Positions 34,467 through 44,049 of a stretch of DNA of 64,000 nucleotides are shown here, piece by piece (positions within the stretch are counted from its first letter, which is position 1; each line of letters begins with the position of its first letter). The position numbers and the translations under genes were made by a program. The stretch comes from Terriglobia bacterium. Lineage in GTDB: Bacteria; Acidobacteriota; Terriglobia; Terriglobales; Acidobacteriaceae. The DNA is taken from NCBI GenBank assembly GCA_020073215.1, contig JAIQFO010000005.1, forward strand, positions 1-64,000, written 5' to 3'. Under the pieces are notes generated by a model. It did no database searches and was not told the origin of the DNA. It saw only the letters and a list, made by a program, of their open reading frames with translations.

Positions 34467-37109
34467 CTATTTCTTGTTCTTGAGTTCCTGCAGCCAATTC
34501 ACGACCAGGGTCAGGCTGGGCGAATCCTGCAACGGCGGTTGCATCATCAGCAAGCGTTTGCCATCGGCGCTGGCTTCGAACTGGTTGAATCCGGCGGCTT
34601 GGGCAGAAAACAGGATTTGTGGTTTACCCAGATCCACACTGTCGCCGTGCGCAGTAACTTCGACCGACGCAATGCGCGAGTGGTCGTCCAGGTAGAGAAT
34701 TTCTTTGCCGTTACGGCTCCACACCGCTAGCTGACCTTCCCCCACCAGGAACCTGCCGGCAGGCTTGGGGAAGGCGACGACATAGACCTGCGGGTGTCCG
34801 GCCTCAAACGATGTAAAGGACATCCATTTTGTATCTGTTGAAAACGAGGCGAAACGGGCGTTGTATTTCTCCTGCACGAAAGGAAAGGGTTTACGGTCGC
34901 CGAACATAGGCATCACCCAGATAGCAATGCGGTTATTGGCGACGGTTTCGTAGTCAATATATTTTCCGTCCGAGGACCAAGTGGTAACGTACTTGTCCAG
35001 ATCGTCGTGGTAGAGCAATTCCTCCTGGCGGGCTCCATTGGCCGGCCGGGTATAGAGGTCAATCTTTCCGCTGCGGGCGGAGTCGAAAACAATGGTGTTC
35101 CCGTCCGGAGACCAGACGGGATCGTCATCTCGGGACTGCGAGAAACTGAATTGTGACTTGGTGCCGCGGACCAGATCGTAGATATAAATCTCCAGGTGTC
35201 CCGCAGCGTCGGCCCGTGCCGCCGACACCTTCTTTCCGTCGGGCGCGATGTGGGCATCCTGGAAGGTTCCGCTGTCGATGATGTCGCCCTTCTTCCCGGT
35301 GCGGTCGTACCAGGCCAAGTCGAGGGACATCGCCTGCCCGTCGGCGAAGATCAGCTTGCCATCATTCGAGAGCGAGAACGCAGCCGCTCCCCGAACTTCA
35401 CTGCGGACCTGCTCGGCGATGGGCACAGGATTCCCCATCAACTTGAGTTTCTTTTCATCGAAACTCTGCGTCATCAGGTTCCCGCCGTGGACAAACATCA
35501 GATGTCCGCTGGCGTATAGCGCGCGGTAATCCGAATTCCCCAAAACTGTGTCCTGCTGCGAATCGAGCGCGCCTAGGTGGATAATTCCCCCTCCCTGAAT
35601 GTCGGGAGCAAATTGAAAAAAGATGAAGTGTTTTCCATCGGGCAAAAATGCCGGCCAGCGCGGGGAACCAAACGCGGTCGCTGTCTTCTCATCGCCGGCT
35701 GCGTGGGAGGGAGTTCCCCCGGCCGCCGGAATGCGGAGCATGGCGGACGCGGCATCGGGGGTGTACAGAATGGTGCCATCGGCTCCCCAGGCACCACCGC
35801 GAGGCTGGGGAGCGTCGGCCAGGGTTTGCACCGCTCCTCCGCTCGCCTCAATGATCTTTAGCTTCCCTTCCGCGAAGAATCCCAGGCTGCGGCTGTCTGG
35901 CGACCAGAAGGGGAAACTGGCATCGTCGGTCCCGGCCAGCGGCTGGGCCGCTGTCGAATCCAGAGGGCGTACCCATAGTTGAGGGGCACCTCCGGCGGCC
36001 GTCGCCACAAACGCCAGCTTAGCGCCGTCGGGCGAAAGAGCGATGCTCAGCGGATCAAAGGAGTGCTTTTCCGGTGGCAGAATACTGACTCGCAAGGGGT
36101 GGACTGGTCTGGGTGCCCGCAAAACGAAGCCAATGGCGAATGCGACGGCGACTACGGCGGCTGCGGCGGCTACCGCCCACGCCAGTTTCTGAGAGATCCG
36201 CCGCCTTGCTGCCACCGGCGCGGGGATGCCTGCCTTCGAACCGGCCTCGGCAATCCACTGTAGTTGCAGTTTCACGTCATGTGCCGTTTGCCAGCGCTCG
36301 TCGGGATCTTTCGCCATGCAGGTCCTGACCACACGGTCGAGCGCGGGCGGGGACATGGGCTGCACCGCCGAAATGGGCTGTGGATCGGAAGCCAGAATCG
36401 CGGCCACAATGCTGGCCTGGCTCTTGCCCGTAAAGGCGCGGCGGCCCGAAGCCATTTCGTACAGCACCGCTCCCAAGGCGAAGATGTCGGAGCGCGCGTC
36501 GGCCTCCTTGCCTTCCAACTGTTCGGGTGCCATGTATTGGAACGTGCCCAAGACCATACCCTGCGCGGTCAGTGGTTGCGAGGGCCCCGATATGGTCATA
36601 GTTAAACTGGGTGACGGAGGCGGTTCGTGGGCGGGCGTTGCCTTGGCCAATCCGAAATCCATCAACTTGGCGCCGGACTTGGTCAGCATGATGTTGCCCG
36701 GCTTCAGGTCGCGGTGGATCACACCGTTCTTATGGGCTTTTTCCAGGCCTTCGCAGATCTCGATCCCGTACCGCAGTACCAGTTCAGACGGCAGCGGACC
36801 TTTCATGAGGCGATCGGCCAGGGTCTCGCCTTCGAGATATTCCATGACCAGGAAATCCGTGCCGTCCTGGTGGCCGATGTCATGCAGGGTGCAGATGTTG
36901 GGGTGGTTCAGCGACGATATCGCCCGAGCTTCGCGATCGAGGCGCTGCTTGGCCTCGAGATTGGAAGAAAGATGCGGAGGCAGGATCTTGACCGCGACGG
37001 TGCGATCGAGGCGGGTGTCGCGGGCGCGGTACACCTCGCCCATTCCGCCCGCGCCCAGCGGGGATTGAATTTCGTAGGGGCCAAGTTTCGTGCCAGAGGT
37101 CAGGGCCAT
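34467..37109 (-). CDS. Membrane Ser/Thr protein kinase with TolB-like beta-propeller
   Basis: 880 residues. The N-terminal eukaryote-type kinase (about 10-275) has the glycine loop GAGGMGEVYRARD, catalytic VIHRDLKPGNIML and DFGLAKA. One membrane span at about 308-330 (WAVAAAAAVVAVAFAIGFV) puts the C-terminal TolB/WD-type propeller (about 345-870) outside the membrane. Repeats of LSPDGAKLAFVA/WSPDGNTIVFDS type are visible. Such kinases are common in acidobacteria. The extracytoplasmic propeller is presumably a sensor or scaffold; the signal is unknown. Confidence 0.93.
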   Translation of the reverse strand: MALTSGTKLGPYEIQSPLGAGGMGEVYRARDTRLDRTVAVKILPPHLSSNLEAKQRLDREARAISSLNHPNICTLHDIGHQDGTDFLVMEYLEGETLADRLMKGPLPSELVLRYGIEICEGLEKAHKNGVIHRDLKPGNIMLTKSGAKLMDFGLAKATPAHEPPPSPSLTMTISGPSQPLTAQGMVLGTFQYMAPEQLEGKEADARSDIFALGAVLYEMASGRRAFTGKSQASIVAAILASDPQPISAVQPMSPPALDRVVRTCMAKDPDERWQTAHDVKLQLQWIAEAGSKAGIPAPVAARRRISQKLAWAVAAAAAVVAVAFAIGFVLRAPRPVHPLRVSILPPEKHSFDPLSIALSPDGAKLAFVATAAGGAPQLWVRPLDSTAAQPLAGTDDASFPFWSPDSRSLGFFAEGKLKIIEASGGAVQTLADAPQPRGGAWGADGTILYTPDAASAMLRIPAAGGTPSHAAGDEKTATAFGSPRWPAFLPDGKHFIFFQFAPDIQGGGIIHLGALDSQQDTVLGNSDYRALYASGHLMFVHGGNLMTQSFDEKKLKLMGNPVPIAEQVRSEVRGAAAFSLSNDGKLIFADGQAMSLDLAWYDRTGKKGDIIDSGTFQDAHIAPDGKKVSAARADAAGHLEIYIYDLVRGTKSQFSFSQSRDDDPVWSPDGNTIVFDSARSGKIDLYTRPANGARQEELLYHDDLDKYVTTWSSDGKYIDYETVANNRIAIWVMPMFGDRKPFPFVQEKYNARFASFSTDTKWMSFTSFEAGHPQVYVVAFPKPAGRFLVGEGQLAVWSRNGKEILYLDDHSRIASVEVTAHGDSVDLGKPQILFSAQAAGFNQFEASADGKRLLMMQPPLQDSPSLTLVVNWLQELKNKK

Positions 37110-37207
37110 CGGTGCACGGGATTATAGCCCAAGAGAATCGAGTTTGTGATCCGAAGTGCTGGTGCACTCGGAAACTGACCCACCACCGCACGGTCGAAAA
37201 ACCAGCC

Positions 37208-37630
37208 TCAGCGCGGCGCTGGGCCGGACGCTCCGGCGACACTGGCGGACGAAACTCGCACGAACTGAGCGGCGGGCTCGCCGGAGGGCAGGTATTCATA
37301 GGAATCGAGTTGCACGGCGATCCCGCTGCGCTGGCCGTCCTGCGAATGACGCGCCTGGGGAGCCGAGGAGCGTAACACCCGCCCGCGACACCGAACCGGC
37401 ATGTTCTCTGTCAAGGTGATCTCGGACGGCATGGTAAAAGTCAATTCCACGACCGCCCCTTGCGGGAGTGCCGTTTCGGCGTAAAAGAAAATTCCACGGC
37501 CACTCAAGTCCTGCGTGAAACCGGGCACGGTCCGTCCTTCGAAATGAATCGACAACGGCAAGTGCACTTCAAAACGCTGCGCGCCTCGTCGTTCTAGACT
37601 ATGTTCCAGACGATTGGGGACAGTGCTCAT
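37208..37630 (-). CDS. PilZ domain protein
   Basis: A 140-residue c-di-GMP-binding protein. The RRGAQRF motif near residue 14 and DLSGRGIFF near residue 42 are intact. No membrane segment or extra domain is present. The ATG at 37630 has a GGGAGGATGAGCG ribosome site. It lies about 100 bp downstream of the kinase gene's start on the same strand, and no target is evident. Confidence 0.88.
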   Translation of the reverse strand: MSTVPNRLEHSLERRGAQRFEVHLPLSIHFEGRTVPGFTQDLSGRGIFFYAETALPQGAVVELTFTMPSEITLTENMPVRCRGRVLRSSAPQARHSQDGQRSGIAVQLDSYEYLPSGEPAAQFVRVSSASVAGASGPAPR

Positions 37631-37742
37631 CGCTCATCCTCCCCGATCCGGCCTTTCGAACCGGAGGGAACTTAACTCTATCGCGAATCGGGACCGCGGG
37701 GAAGTTCCAAGTCGGTGGCCGAGCTGTGGAAAACTGGCCTGA

Positions 37743-37809
37743 TGGAGCGACGGGTGACCGCGCCCATCCCAATGCGCCCTCCGGACGGGCGAGAACGCCG
37801 GTCGCTCCA
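37743..37809. repeat. TGGAGCGAC inverted repeat
   Basis: TGGAGCGAC (37743-37751) and GTCGCTCCA (37801-37809) flank a GC-rich centre with its own small palindrome. It lies in the gap between the divergent PilZ and MFS genes. Confidence 0.5.
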
Positions 37810-37907
37810 CTGGCATCCCCCGGCGGCGGACTGAATGAAGCCTTCTCTTCCGTTTTTATCCTCGCGCCGGTTGCCCTCATCCCAAAGATATGAAAAAGTT
37901 CTAGAGA

Positions 37908-39254
37908 GTGATTGAAGAGAAAAATTCCGCCGCGGCTGAAGGAGCGGCTGCGGAAAAAGCGCGCCTGCCGAAATGGGCCACAACCCTGCGCGCCTTGCGC
38001 CATCGCAATTTTCAGCTTTTCTTCAGCGGACAACTCATTTCTCTAATTGGTACCTGGATGCAGACCGTGGCCCAGGCGTGGCTCGTCTACCGCATGACGA
38101 AATCCGCGCTGCTGCTGGGAAGCGTCGGCTTTGCCAGCCAGATCCCCGTCTTCCTGGTTGCGCCGCTCGGAGGGATCACTGCTGACCGTGCAAATCGCCA
38201 GCGCCTGGTGATCGCCACCCAGACCGCTTCCATGATTCTGGCGGGCATTCTGGCCTGGCTCACACTGAGCGGACGCGTGCACGTATGGCACATCTTCGTG
38301 CTGGCGGCACTGCTCGGGGTGGTGAACTCGTTCGACATTCCGGGCCGGCAGTCTTTCCTTGTCGACATGGTGGGCAAGGAAGATCTGATGAACGCCATCG
38401 CGCTGAATTCCTCGATGTTCAATGGCGCGCGGGTGATCGGCCCGGCCATCGCCGGAATTCTGGTGGCGAAAATCGGCGAAGGCTGGTGCTTTGCCGCCAA
38501 TTCATTTAGCTACATCGCCGTGATTGTCGGCCTGATGCTGATGAACGTGCGCTCGGCTCCGCGTGCCAGCAAACATTCGCCGATTGAGGACATCGTCGAG
38601 GGGTTTCGCTGGGTCAACCGGACGAAGGTCATTCGCGCGCTGCTTTTGCTGCTGGGCCTGATCAGCCTGGTCGGTATGCCCTACACCGTACTGATGCCGA
38701 TCTTCGCCGACCAAATCCTGCATGGCGGAGCACGTGGCCTGGGCATTCTGATGGGCGCTACGGGCGTAGGCGCTCTGTTCGGCGCGTTGACGCTGGCCGC
38801 TAAAACCGGAGTGAGGGGGCTAGGGCGTTGGGTGGCATTCGCCTGCGGAAGCTTCGGGGTCAGCCTGTTTCTCTTTTCGTTCTCGCGTTCATTCTGGTTA
38901 TCAGTCGCGCTCCTGCTACCCGCCGGTTATTCGATGATGCTGCAGATGGCCTGCTCGAACACCCTGGTCCAGACCATGGTCCCCGACCAACTGCGCGGCC
39001 GCGTCATGTCCGTTTACTCGATGATGTTCATGGGGATGGCTCCCTTCGGAGCTTTTTTTGGCGGAGCCTTGGCCCACCGCGCCGGCGCACCCATCACGGT
39101 TGCAGCCGGGGGAGTGGCCTGTGTCCTCGGCGCGATCTGGTTCGGACGCGCGCTGCCCGAACTGCGCATCGAAGCCCACCGCCTCATCATCGCCCAGGGC
39201 ATGGCCGGAGGTGAACCCGCCCAGGAACTCAACGCGCAGCCGGTGGAAGAGTAG
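37908..39254 (+). CDS. MFS transporter, MFS_3 (EntS-like) family
   Basis: A 448-residue membrane protein with about 12 membrane spans. FRNFQLFFSGQLISLIG-like and WMQTVAQAWLVYRMT match the first spans of MFS_3 exporters; DRANRQRLVIATQ is the conserved loop after TM2, and MQMACSNTLVQTMVPDQLRGRVMS is a family signature. It may export siderophores, drugs or other small molecules; no biosynthetic gene is beside it. The start is GTG at 37908. Confidence 0.9.
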   Translation: MIEEKNSAAAEGAAAEKARLPKWATTLRALRHRNFQLFFSGQLISLIGTWMQTVAQAWLVYRMTKSALLLGSVGFASQIPVFLVAPLGGITADRANRQRLVIATQTASMILAGILAWLTLSGRVHVWHIFVLAALLGVVNSFDIPGRQSFLVDMVGKEDLMNAIALNSSMFNGARVIGPAIAGILVAKIGEGWCFAANSFSYIAVIVGLMLMNVRSAPRASKHSPIEDIVEGFRWVNRTKVIRALLLLLGLISLVGMPYTVLMPIFADQILHGGARGLGILMGATGVGALFGALTLAAKTGVRGLGRWVAFACGSFGVSLFLFSFSRSFWLSVALLLPAGYSMMLQMACSNTLVQTMVPDQLRGRVMSVYSMMFMGMAPFGAFFGGALAHRAGAPITVAAGGVACVLGAIWFGRALPELRIEAHRLIIAQGMAGGEPAQELNAQPVEE

Positions 39255-39312
39255 GCGGAAATCCAATTCCAAGAAACGGGAATTGCAGTTCACGTTTTCG
39301 GGAGGCCAGATG

Positions 39313-40725
39313 CTAATCCGCCGTGGCACGGATGCCGTACTTGTTCAACTTGTAAGCTAGTGCGCTGCGCGAAAGACCCATCCGGCGGGCGGCTTCGGCT
39401 TGAGCGCCGCTGGTGGACCCGAGGGTACGCAGGATCAGCTCTTTTTCCGTCTTCTCCAGAAATTCGGTCAAGTCGAAAGGCTCGCCTGGCAACGGCGTGG
39501 CCGATCGTTGCGCCTCCGGCGGCTGGCCGTTGGCGGGAGGAGCTGGAATCTGCATTTCTGGCGGGCGTGGCATAGGGAAGCTTTCCGGCCCGAGTTCTTC
39601 TCGTCCGGAGAGAACATAGGCGCGCTCGATCAAGTTCTTCAACTCGCGTATGTTGCCGGGAAATTTATACTGCGTGAGGCTCTCGACCGCCTGCGGGCTC
39701 AAGCGGCGTACCGGCAAGTTCAATTCGGTGGCGATCTGCCGGGAAAACAATTCCGCCAGCAGCGGGATGTCTTCACGGCGTGCGCGCAACGGCGGAATGT
39801 GGATGGGCACCACCGCGAGCCGGTAGTAGAGATCTTCGCGAAACAGTCCGTCACGGACGCGTTGTTCGAGATTGCGATGGGTAGCGACGAGGACGCGCAC
39901 ATCCACCGAACGCGGCTTCGTCGAGCCTACACGAAGCAACTGGCCGTCGGTTAGGATCCGCAGCAGCTTGGCCTGCGCCGCCATGGACATTTCGCCCGCT
40001 TCGTCCAGGAACAGCGTGCCTTCGTGCGCGGCTTCGAACAATCCTTGCCGGGCGCGGTCGGCGCCGGTGAATGCGCCTTTTTCGTGGCCGAACAGTTCGC
40101 TCTCCAGCAAGGTTTCGGTAAAGGCGGCGCAGTTGACGGCGACAAACGGCTTGTGCGACCTGGGGCTATTGCAATGGAGGGCCCGGGCCACAAGTTCCTT
40201 GCCGGTGCCCGTTTCCCCCGTGATCAAGACGGTGACATTGGCGGGCGCGACCCGCGCGATCATCGCGCGAACCGCCTGGATCGCAGGGCTGTCGCCGTAG
40301 ATATCCGATTTGCCTTCCAGTCGACACACGGCGCCTTTCAGCAAGACATTTTCGCGCAGCAACCGGGCGTGTTGCGCGGCGCGGTTGGCGGCCGCCCGTA
40401 CGACTTCCGGTTGAAAGGGCTTGGTCAGAAAATCAAAAGCGCCCTGGCGCATGCTCTCGACGGCGAGCTCGATACTGGCGAGCGCGGTCAGCATGATCAC
40501 GGGGATGGTGGAGTCGTTCTCGCGCACCGCGGCGAGCACTTCCAAACCCTCGCCGTCGGGCATCTTCTGGTCGGTAAACACCACGTCGAAGTCATTGCCT
40601 CCCAGGGTCGCGCGAGCTTCCTCGACGCCGGCAGCCTCGGCGATTTCATGCTTGTCCTGGCGGAGATTGGAGGCGAGGATGCGCCGCATGTGCGGTTCAT
40701 CGTCGACAATCAGGATTCGGGCCAT
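39313..40725 (-). CDS. Sigma-54-dependent response regulator (NtrC family)
   Basis: A 470-residue transcription activator. The receiver domain starts with ARILIVDDEPHMRRIL, with the phospho-acceptor Asp in VVFTDQKMPDGEG. The AAA+ domain has GETGTGKELVARALH, and the GAFTGAD loop that contacts sigma-54 is intact, followed by FLDEAGEMS. The C-terminal Fis helix-turn-helix has AARRMGLSRSALAYKL. The ATG at 40725 is chosen over the longer frame start at 40797. It begins 5 bp after the histidine kinase stop codon, so the two form a two-component operon. The target genes are unknown. Confidence 0.93.
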   Translation of the reverse strand: MARILIVDDEPHMRRILASNLRQDKHEIAEAAGVEEARATLGGNDFDVVFTDQKMPDGEGLEVLAAVRENDSTIPVIMLTALASIELAVESMRQGAFDFLTKPFQPEVVRAAANRAAQHARLLRENVLLKGAVCRLEGKSDIYGDSPAIQAVRAMIARVAPANVTVLITGETGTGKELVARALHCNSPRSHKPFVAVNCAAFTETLLESELFGHEKGAFTGADRARQGLFEAAHEGTLFLDEAGEMSMAAQAKLLRILTDGQLLRVGSTKPRSVDVRVLVATHRNLEQRVRDGLFREDLYYRLAVVPIHIPPLRARREDIPLLAELFSRQIATELNLPVRRLSPQAVESLTQYKFPGNIRELKNLIERAYVLSGREELGPESFPMPRPPEMQIPAPPANGQPPEAQRSATPLPGEPFDLTEFLEKTEKELILRTLGSTSGAQAEAARRMGLSRSALAYKLNKYGIRATAD

Positions 40726-40730
40726 TTCTC

Positions 40731-42089
40731 TTATTCCTTTGCGGCCAGGGCTGGCGCCGCGTTGACGTTCGCAGCGGGCAGCCGCAGGCAGAAACAAATC
40801 TTGTCTTGCTGGTTCGAGGCAACCGACAGTTCCCCGCCGTGAGCCCTGGCAATGTTGCGAGCGATCGCCAGTCCCAGCCCGGTCCCCCCCGCCTTGGTGG
40901 TGAAAAAAGGTTCGAAGATCCGGGAGAGAACTGGTTCCGGAATCGGCGACCCAGCATTTGTCACGGAGATGCTCACTACCGAAGAACCGTTCCGGCCGGA
41001 TTGTAGCTTGACGGCGCTTCCCTTGGGCGATGCATCGATCGCATTCATGACCAGGTTCAGCAGCGCCTGCTGGATTTGCGCGGGATCGAGATCGGCTTCG
41101 AGCGATCCCGGCGCTTCGATTTCAATCTTCACTTCCTTCTCTCCGGCATGCGCGCGGCAAACACTGGCGACGTAGGCGAGCGTGTCGTGCACGCGGTGCG
41201 GCGTGGACTCCGGCTTTCGGGGCCGCGCGTAACTGAGAAAATCGGTTGTCAGTTTTTCCAGCCGTGTCGCCTCGTGCGCCGCGATATCACACATCTCGTC
41301 GCGCTGTTCGCTATCCGAATGACAGCGCTTCGCCATCGCGAGCGAACTGGAGATCATCGCGACCGGATTGCGTATCTCGTGCGCGATGGCGCTCGAAAGC
41401 CGCCCCACAGCTGCCAGGGTTTCCTCTTCCAGAAGCTTGGCCCGGGCTTGCTTGAGTTCTAGCAAGTTTCTCGCCAGATTGGTTTCGTTCGCCCGGAGTT
41501 GCCGCACCAGCAGCCATACCAGCAACCCGACGATGGCAAAGGTCAGCGAAGCCACGCCCGCTTCGAAGTACTCGCCTGCATCCGTTGGCGGATGGTGGAA
41601 GAAATAAAACTGCGTGGTGGCAAAGTTCAAGTACGTTGCGATTCCCACCACACCCGCCAACGCCGGCAGGGAACAACGGAAAGCGGCTACCAGGACGGGC
41701 ACGACCGCTACGATGTAATAGGGGCTATCTTCGTGATCCACCAGCGCGGTCAGAAAGCCCGCGGCGGCCAGATTTAACGCGATCGATCCCCAGGTGAGCA
41801 GCGTGAGGGTCTGGGGCGACAATTCCGTTGTCAGCCGGTGTACCCAGACGAGTTCCAGAATGTTGATCACGAAAACGGCAAACAGCGTCAAGAGCAATCC
41901 GCGTGAAGGTGGTCCCCAGTAGGAGAAAGTGCTCTGCGCGAGGAGAAGAACGGCAAGCAGCCCGACGCTGAGAAGAACGAACACCGTCTCCTGGCGCCGG
42001 AATGAGGGCAGGTCGGAAGCCGTGAAGGATGACCGTTTGTACAATTTTTCGAGCACGTTAGCCCCTGCAACGTTCAAATTACTTGACAT
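40731..42089 (-). CDS. Membrane sensor histidine kinase
   Basis: A 452-residue kinase with about six membrane spans in the first 200 residues and no extracellular or PAS sensor domain; a sensor within the membrane is likely. The HisKA box is SSAIAHEIRNPVAMIS with the phospho-accepting His. The HATPase has LNLVMNAIDASPKG and GGTGLGLAIARNIA. It is paired with the sigma-54 activator just downstream. The start at ATG 42089 lacks a strong ribosome site. Confidence 0.9.
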   Translation of the reverse strand: MSSNLNVAGANVLEKLYKRSSFTASDLPSFRRQETVFVLLSVGLLAVLLLAQSTFSYWGPPSRGLLLTLFAVFVINILELVWVHRLTTELSPQTLTLLTWGSIALNLAAAGFLTALVDHEDSPYYIVAVVPVLVAAFRCSLPALAGVVGIATYLNFATTQFYFFHHPPTDAGEYFEAGVASLTFAIVGLLVWLLVRQLRANETNLARNLLELKQARAKLLEEETLAAVGRLSSAIAHEIRNPVAMISSSLAMAKRCHSDSEQRDEMCDIAAHEATRLEKLTTDFLSYARPRKPESTPHRVHDTLAYVASVCRAHAGEKEVKIEIEAPGSLEADLDPAQIQQALLNLVMNAIDASPKGSAVKLQSGRNGSSVVSISVTNAGSPIPEPVLSRIFEPFFTTKAGGTGLGLAIARNIARAHGGELSVASNQQDKICFCLRLPAANVNAAPALAAKE

Positions 42090-42421
42090 AGCCTAACCGG
42101 CTGGCGAAGTTTACACCTCCCCGCTAGCAAATGCTGTGATCCGAATACTGGATCTAAGTGGTTCAGCAGCAGGGGGTTGCCGATTACACGCGAATCTCGG
42201 CACATGTCGAGCCGACCGATAGAATCCCAGTCTTCAAGCCGAGAGACCATAACTGCGTATGCAGCTGCGGCTCCATACGCGGACCATAACCGGATCTCCA
42301 TGATTTTCGGAGACCGACAAAAATGGCCCCGAAGTGGTTGCTTCGGGGCCAAGCGCTGCCAAGTTGGGGAGAGATTCGGCAGCCATTTTGGGTTGGGAGG
42401 CAACCCAAGCCTGTTGGCGGG
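42090..42421. other. Intergenic region between the histidine kinase and kelch genes
   Basis: No gene is supported; short frames here overlap each other and lack start signals. The main content is the kelch terminator at 42318-42350. Confidence 0.5.
42318..42350 (-). terminator. Factor-independent terminator of the kelch gene
   Basis: GGCCCCGAAG (42325-42334) pairs with CTTCGGGGCC (42341-42350) around a 6-nt loop. On the minus strand the stem is followed by ATTTTTG, a good terminator about 70 bp past the kelch stop codon. Confidence 0.8.
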
Positions 42422-43561
42422 TTAGGGCTGATAAAGTTCCGCGCTCGTCCAATCGTTGTTGGCGTCACTGCCGGATGACGTCAGTACTTTTCCGGAAGTC
42501 AGCAGCGTGGAGGTATGGCCGACGCGGGCGACGCTCATGCTGCCAGTGGAGGTCCATTTCCCGGTCGCGGGATTGTAAAGTTCGGCGCTCGATAGAACTG
42601 TCGTCGTGCCCGCGGTGACATGGTTTCCACCTGCGATCAGGACATTGCCATTCATCAGCATTGTGGATGTGTGCTCGAGGCGGCTGGTGTTGAGGTTGCC
42701 GGTCGCTGTCCATTTCCCGGTGGAGGGGTTATAGAGCTCCGTTCTTATAGTGGTCACGCCGGACAAATTCTCTCCGCCAGCCACCAACACGTTACCGGTT
42801 GCGAGTAGGGCCGCGGTGTGTTCATCACGAGCTGTGATCATGTTGCCAGTGGCGGTCCATTTACCTGTCGCCGGGTTGTAGAGTTCAGCGGTGCCAATTG
42901 GATTGTCGGCGCCATTGATCCCGCCGGCCGCGAGGACCTTGCCGTTGGGGAGCAGCGTGGCCGTCAGATTACCCCGAGCCGCGATCATGGACCCGGTCGC
43001 CGTCCACTTGCCGGTCGAGGGATTGTAGATCTCGGCCTTGTTGGTGACGCCGCTGCAACCGTTGGCGTTGAGACCGGTGCATCCACCCGCCACCAGAATC
43101 TGGCCGCTGGGCAGCCGCACCATGCTGAAATAGGTGCGGGCTGTGATCATTGCGCCGGTAGAGGTCCATTTACCGCCGAGCGAGTTATAGAGCTCTGCAC
43201 TGCTAGTCGTGCCGCTGAGGCAGCTCGAAATACATCCTCCTGCGATCAATATTTCGCCGTTCGGCAAAAGGACAGCGCTGGCATTGGAACGGGCTACGTT
43301 GAGATTTCCTGAGACCACCCATGAACCAAAGGTCGGACTGTAAACCTCAGAGGAAGAGACGGCCTGGTTGTTGTTTTCTCCACCGGCGATAACCACATTG
43401 CCGTTGGGTAGGAGCGTGGCGGTGTGGCCATCGCGCGCGGCATGCAGGCTGGCAGTTCCCGTCCAGGTTCCGCTGGCGGCAAGTGCGAATGCATTCAAGG
43501 CAACGACCAACACCGCGGCGGCGATGATCGTCTTACTAGAGTTCGTGGTGTGCAGCTTCAT
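42422..43561 (-). CDS. Secreted seven-bladed kelch-repeat protein
   Basis: 379 residues from the ATG at 43561, which has an AGGAG 7 bp upstream. A signal peptide (TIIAAAVLVVALNAFALAA) precedes seven kelch-type repeats, each about 50 residues with an HTATLLPNGNVVIAGG-like core and an ELYNPATGKWTATG linker. Seven blades would close one beta-propeller. It could bind a surface polymer or partner; galactose oxidase-like proteins share the fold, but no copper-site residues were recognised. It follows the two-component pair in the opposite transcript order and has its own terminator. Confidence 0.82.
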   Translation of the reverse strand: MKLHTTNSSKTIIAAAVLVVALNAFALAASGTWTGTASLHAARDGHTATLLPNGNVVIAGGENNNQAVSSSEVYSPTFGSWVVSGNLNVARSNASAVLLPNGEILIAGGCISSCLSGTTSSAELYNSLGGKWTSTGAMITARTYFSMVRLPSGQILVAGGCTGLNANGCSGVTNKAEIYNPSTGKWTATGSMIAARGNLTATLLPNGKVLAAGGINGADNPIGTAELYNPATGKWTATGNMITARDEHTAALLATGNVLVAGGENLSGVTTIRTELYNPSTGKWTATGNLNTSRLEHTSTMLMNGNVLIAGGNHVTAGTTTVLSSAELYNPATGKWTSTGSMSVARVGHTSTLLTSGKVLTSSGSDANNDWTSAELYQP

Positions 43562-44049
43562 ATCAAATCTCCTGGATGAGGGTCGCTTTGAACTTTGAAC
43601 CTGGACTCGCAAACTGCACGAGCGTTTGCCGGGGAGGGCTGCCAGGAACCTTGCGCGATCTCAATCGATTTGACTGAAGCAATCCCTGCGCCATATTTCG
43701 ACGGCATGGGCCAGAACCCGGAGAATGCGCGGCAGAAACGCGGGCCACATTTACGGGATTTGTATTCTGCCGTATTGCTTCGCAAGCAACCGGCAGATCG
43801 AGGCCGCTAAAGGGCGTGACTACAGTGTATTGCCGCCCTACGTCCCATCTTGCGGAAGGTGGGATTTTTCGGTAGAGGGGGATCTCATGCCGAAAAATTC
43901 TCGTCCCGAAAGCGCGATTCCTCGCGAATTTCTCTAATGACAAGCGAGCGCTCGCAAGGATTTTGTACGAACCTTTGAACACAAGGCTGAAAAGATTACT
44001 TTACAAATTGACTCTTGCCTTGGTTGTGCCAGATGGAGAACCGCGCGGA
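43562..44049. other. Intergenic region upstream of the kelch gene
   Basis: No gene is clearly supported. It contains a plus-strand hairpin with a T-run (43843-43869) although no plus-strand gene is recognised; a small 71-codon plus-strand frame (43595-43810, TTG start) precedes it but has no recognisable features. A sigma-54-like box of poor quality lies near 44016-44030 on the minus strand. An unannotated transcript is possible. Confidence 0.4.
43843..43869 (+). terminator. Orphan factor-independent terminator
   Basis: TCCCATCTT-GCGG-AAGGTGGGA (43843-43864), a 9-bp stem with one wobble pair, followed by TTTTTC on the plus strand. No plus-strand gene upstream explains it. Confidence 0.5.

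Noticed and set aside
44016-44030. Sigma-54-like promoter on the minus strand upstream of the kelch gene
   Set aside because: The GG and GC positions fit the spacing but the TT before GC is missing, and it lies about 450 bp from the start codon.
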